Below are positions 5,598 to 5,787 of a stretch of DNA of 5,787 bases, piece after piece. Location: the NCBI GenBank assembly GCA_018883705.1, contig JAHLFQ010000038.1, positions 1 through 5,787 of the forward strand. Direction: 5' to 3'. Within the stretch, counting starts at the first letter, position 1; each line of letters begins with the position of its first letter. The notes beneath the pieces are model-generated. The model made no database searches and had not been told where the DNA came from. It was given only the letters and a program-made list of their open reading frames with translations. The translations under genes and the position numbers were made by a program. The DNA comes from Candidatus Cellulosilyticum pullistercoris. GTDB lineage: Bacteria > Bacillota > Clostridia > Lachnospirales > Cellulosilyticaceae.

Positions 5598-5787
5598 ATG
5601 AGAAGTAATATGTACAATTCATTACAACCTATAAAGCGTTCTAAACTGAGGCTTAAATTAGGAAAGATTTATTATACATATGCAAGGTATTTGTTATGGT
5701 TATCTCCTAGACTCAAATTTGCAAAGCAATATTCTGATACTAAGCTACAGTATCCATGTTTTACTCACAAAACGCTACTGTTAAGGC
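5598..5787 (+). CDS. VanW-family protein (N-terminal part, runs off the right edge)
   Basis: Sixty-three codons are visible from ATG at 5598 to the window end, without a stop. The sequence carries LRLKLGKIYYTYARYLLWL (residues 18-36), KFAKQYSD (40-47) and FTHKTLLLR (55-63). These are the opening blocks of VanW-family proteins (K-FAK--S, HKT-LLRKL), first named from the vanB-type vancomycin resistance cluster but widespread in Gram-positive genomes where no resistance is implied. The biochemical role of this family is not settled, and a link to the cell wall is inferred from genetic context. No other van genes are visible. GGGGG (5587-5591) stands six bases from the ATG as ribosome binding site. 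I see no signal peptide in the visible part. Confidence 0.82.
   Translation, partial: MRSNMYNSLQPIKRSKLRLKLGKIYYTYARYLLWLSPRLKFAKQYSDTKLQYPCFTHKTLLLR

Noticed and set aside
5429..5617. Minus-strand open frame of 62 codons
   Set aside because: It crosses the amidase terminator and the VanW-gene leader and start; composition and lack of a ribosome binding site suggest a chance frame.
5598..5787. Vancomycin resistance cluster
   Set aside because: Only a VanW-family N-terminus is seen; no vanH, ligase, vanX, vanY or two-component genes are present, and VanW-family proteins are common outside resistance clusters.

Overview
The window is an AT-rich stretch of ordinary bacterial chromosome. Strong purine-rich ribosome binding sites, sigma-A-like promoters and hairpin/T-tract terminators point to a low-GC Gram-positive of the clostridial type. 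A Lachnospirales or Cellulosilyticum-like relative is my guess from gene content only. I see no mobile element, CRISPR array, tRNA, rRNA or phage gene.

Layout. (1) 1-239, minus strand: the N-terminal 79 codons of an E. coli-type S-adenosylmethionine decarboxylase (speD), running off the left edge, with a good promoter at 290-318. (2) 451-1404, plus: a PfkB-family sugar/nucleoside kinase, closest in motifs to pseudouridine kinases. (3) 1402-1450: a 22-bp perfect stem that can terminate this gene and the oppositely oriented gene after it. (4) 1462-1638, minus: a small 58-residue winged-helix DNA-binding protein with a complete set of expression signals. (5) 1639-1796: a divergent control region with an 18-bp perfect AT palindrome. 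(6) 1797-3906, plus: recX, an O6-alkylguanine-DNA alkyltransferase, and a membrane-anchored metallophosphoesterase, with gaps of 38 and 32 bases and no terminator between them, so probably one operon. (7) 4019-4519, plus: a flavin reductase-like flavoprotein with its own promoter and terminator. (8) 4710-5426, plus: a secreted N-acetylmuramoyl-L-alanine amidase starting at TTG, followed by a terminator. (9) 5598 to the right edge, plus: the N-terminus of a VanW-family protein.

How they work together. RecX (modulator of RecA filaments) and the alkyltransferase form a plausible DNA-repair pair; the phosphoesterase has no obvious link to them. The amidase and the VanW-family protein both suggest the cell envelope, but a terminator separates them. 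The rest look like independent single-gene units. No clearly new multi-gene system is visible. The least ordinary elements are the small winged-helix gene and its palindromic divergent region, the proteobacterial-style SpeD in a clostridial setting, and a possible stem that could mask the VanW ribosome binding site.
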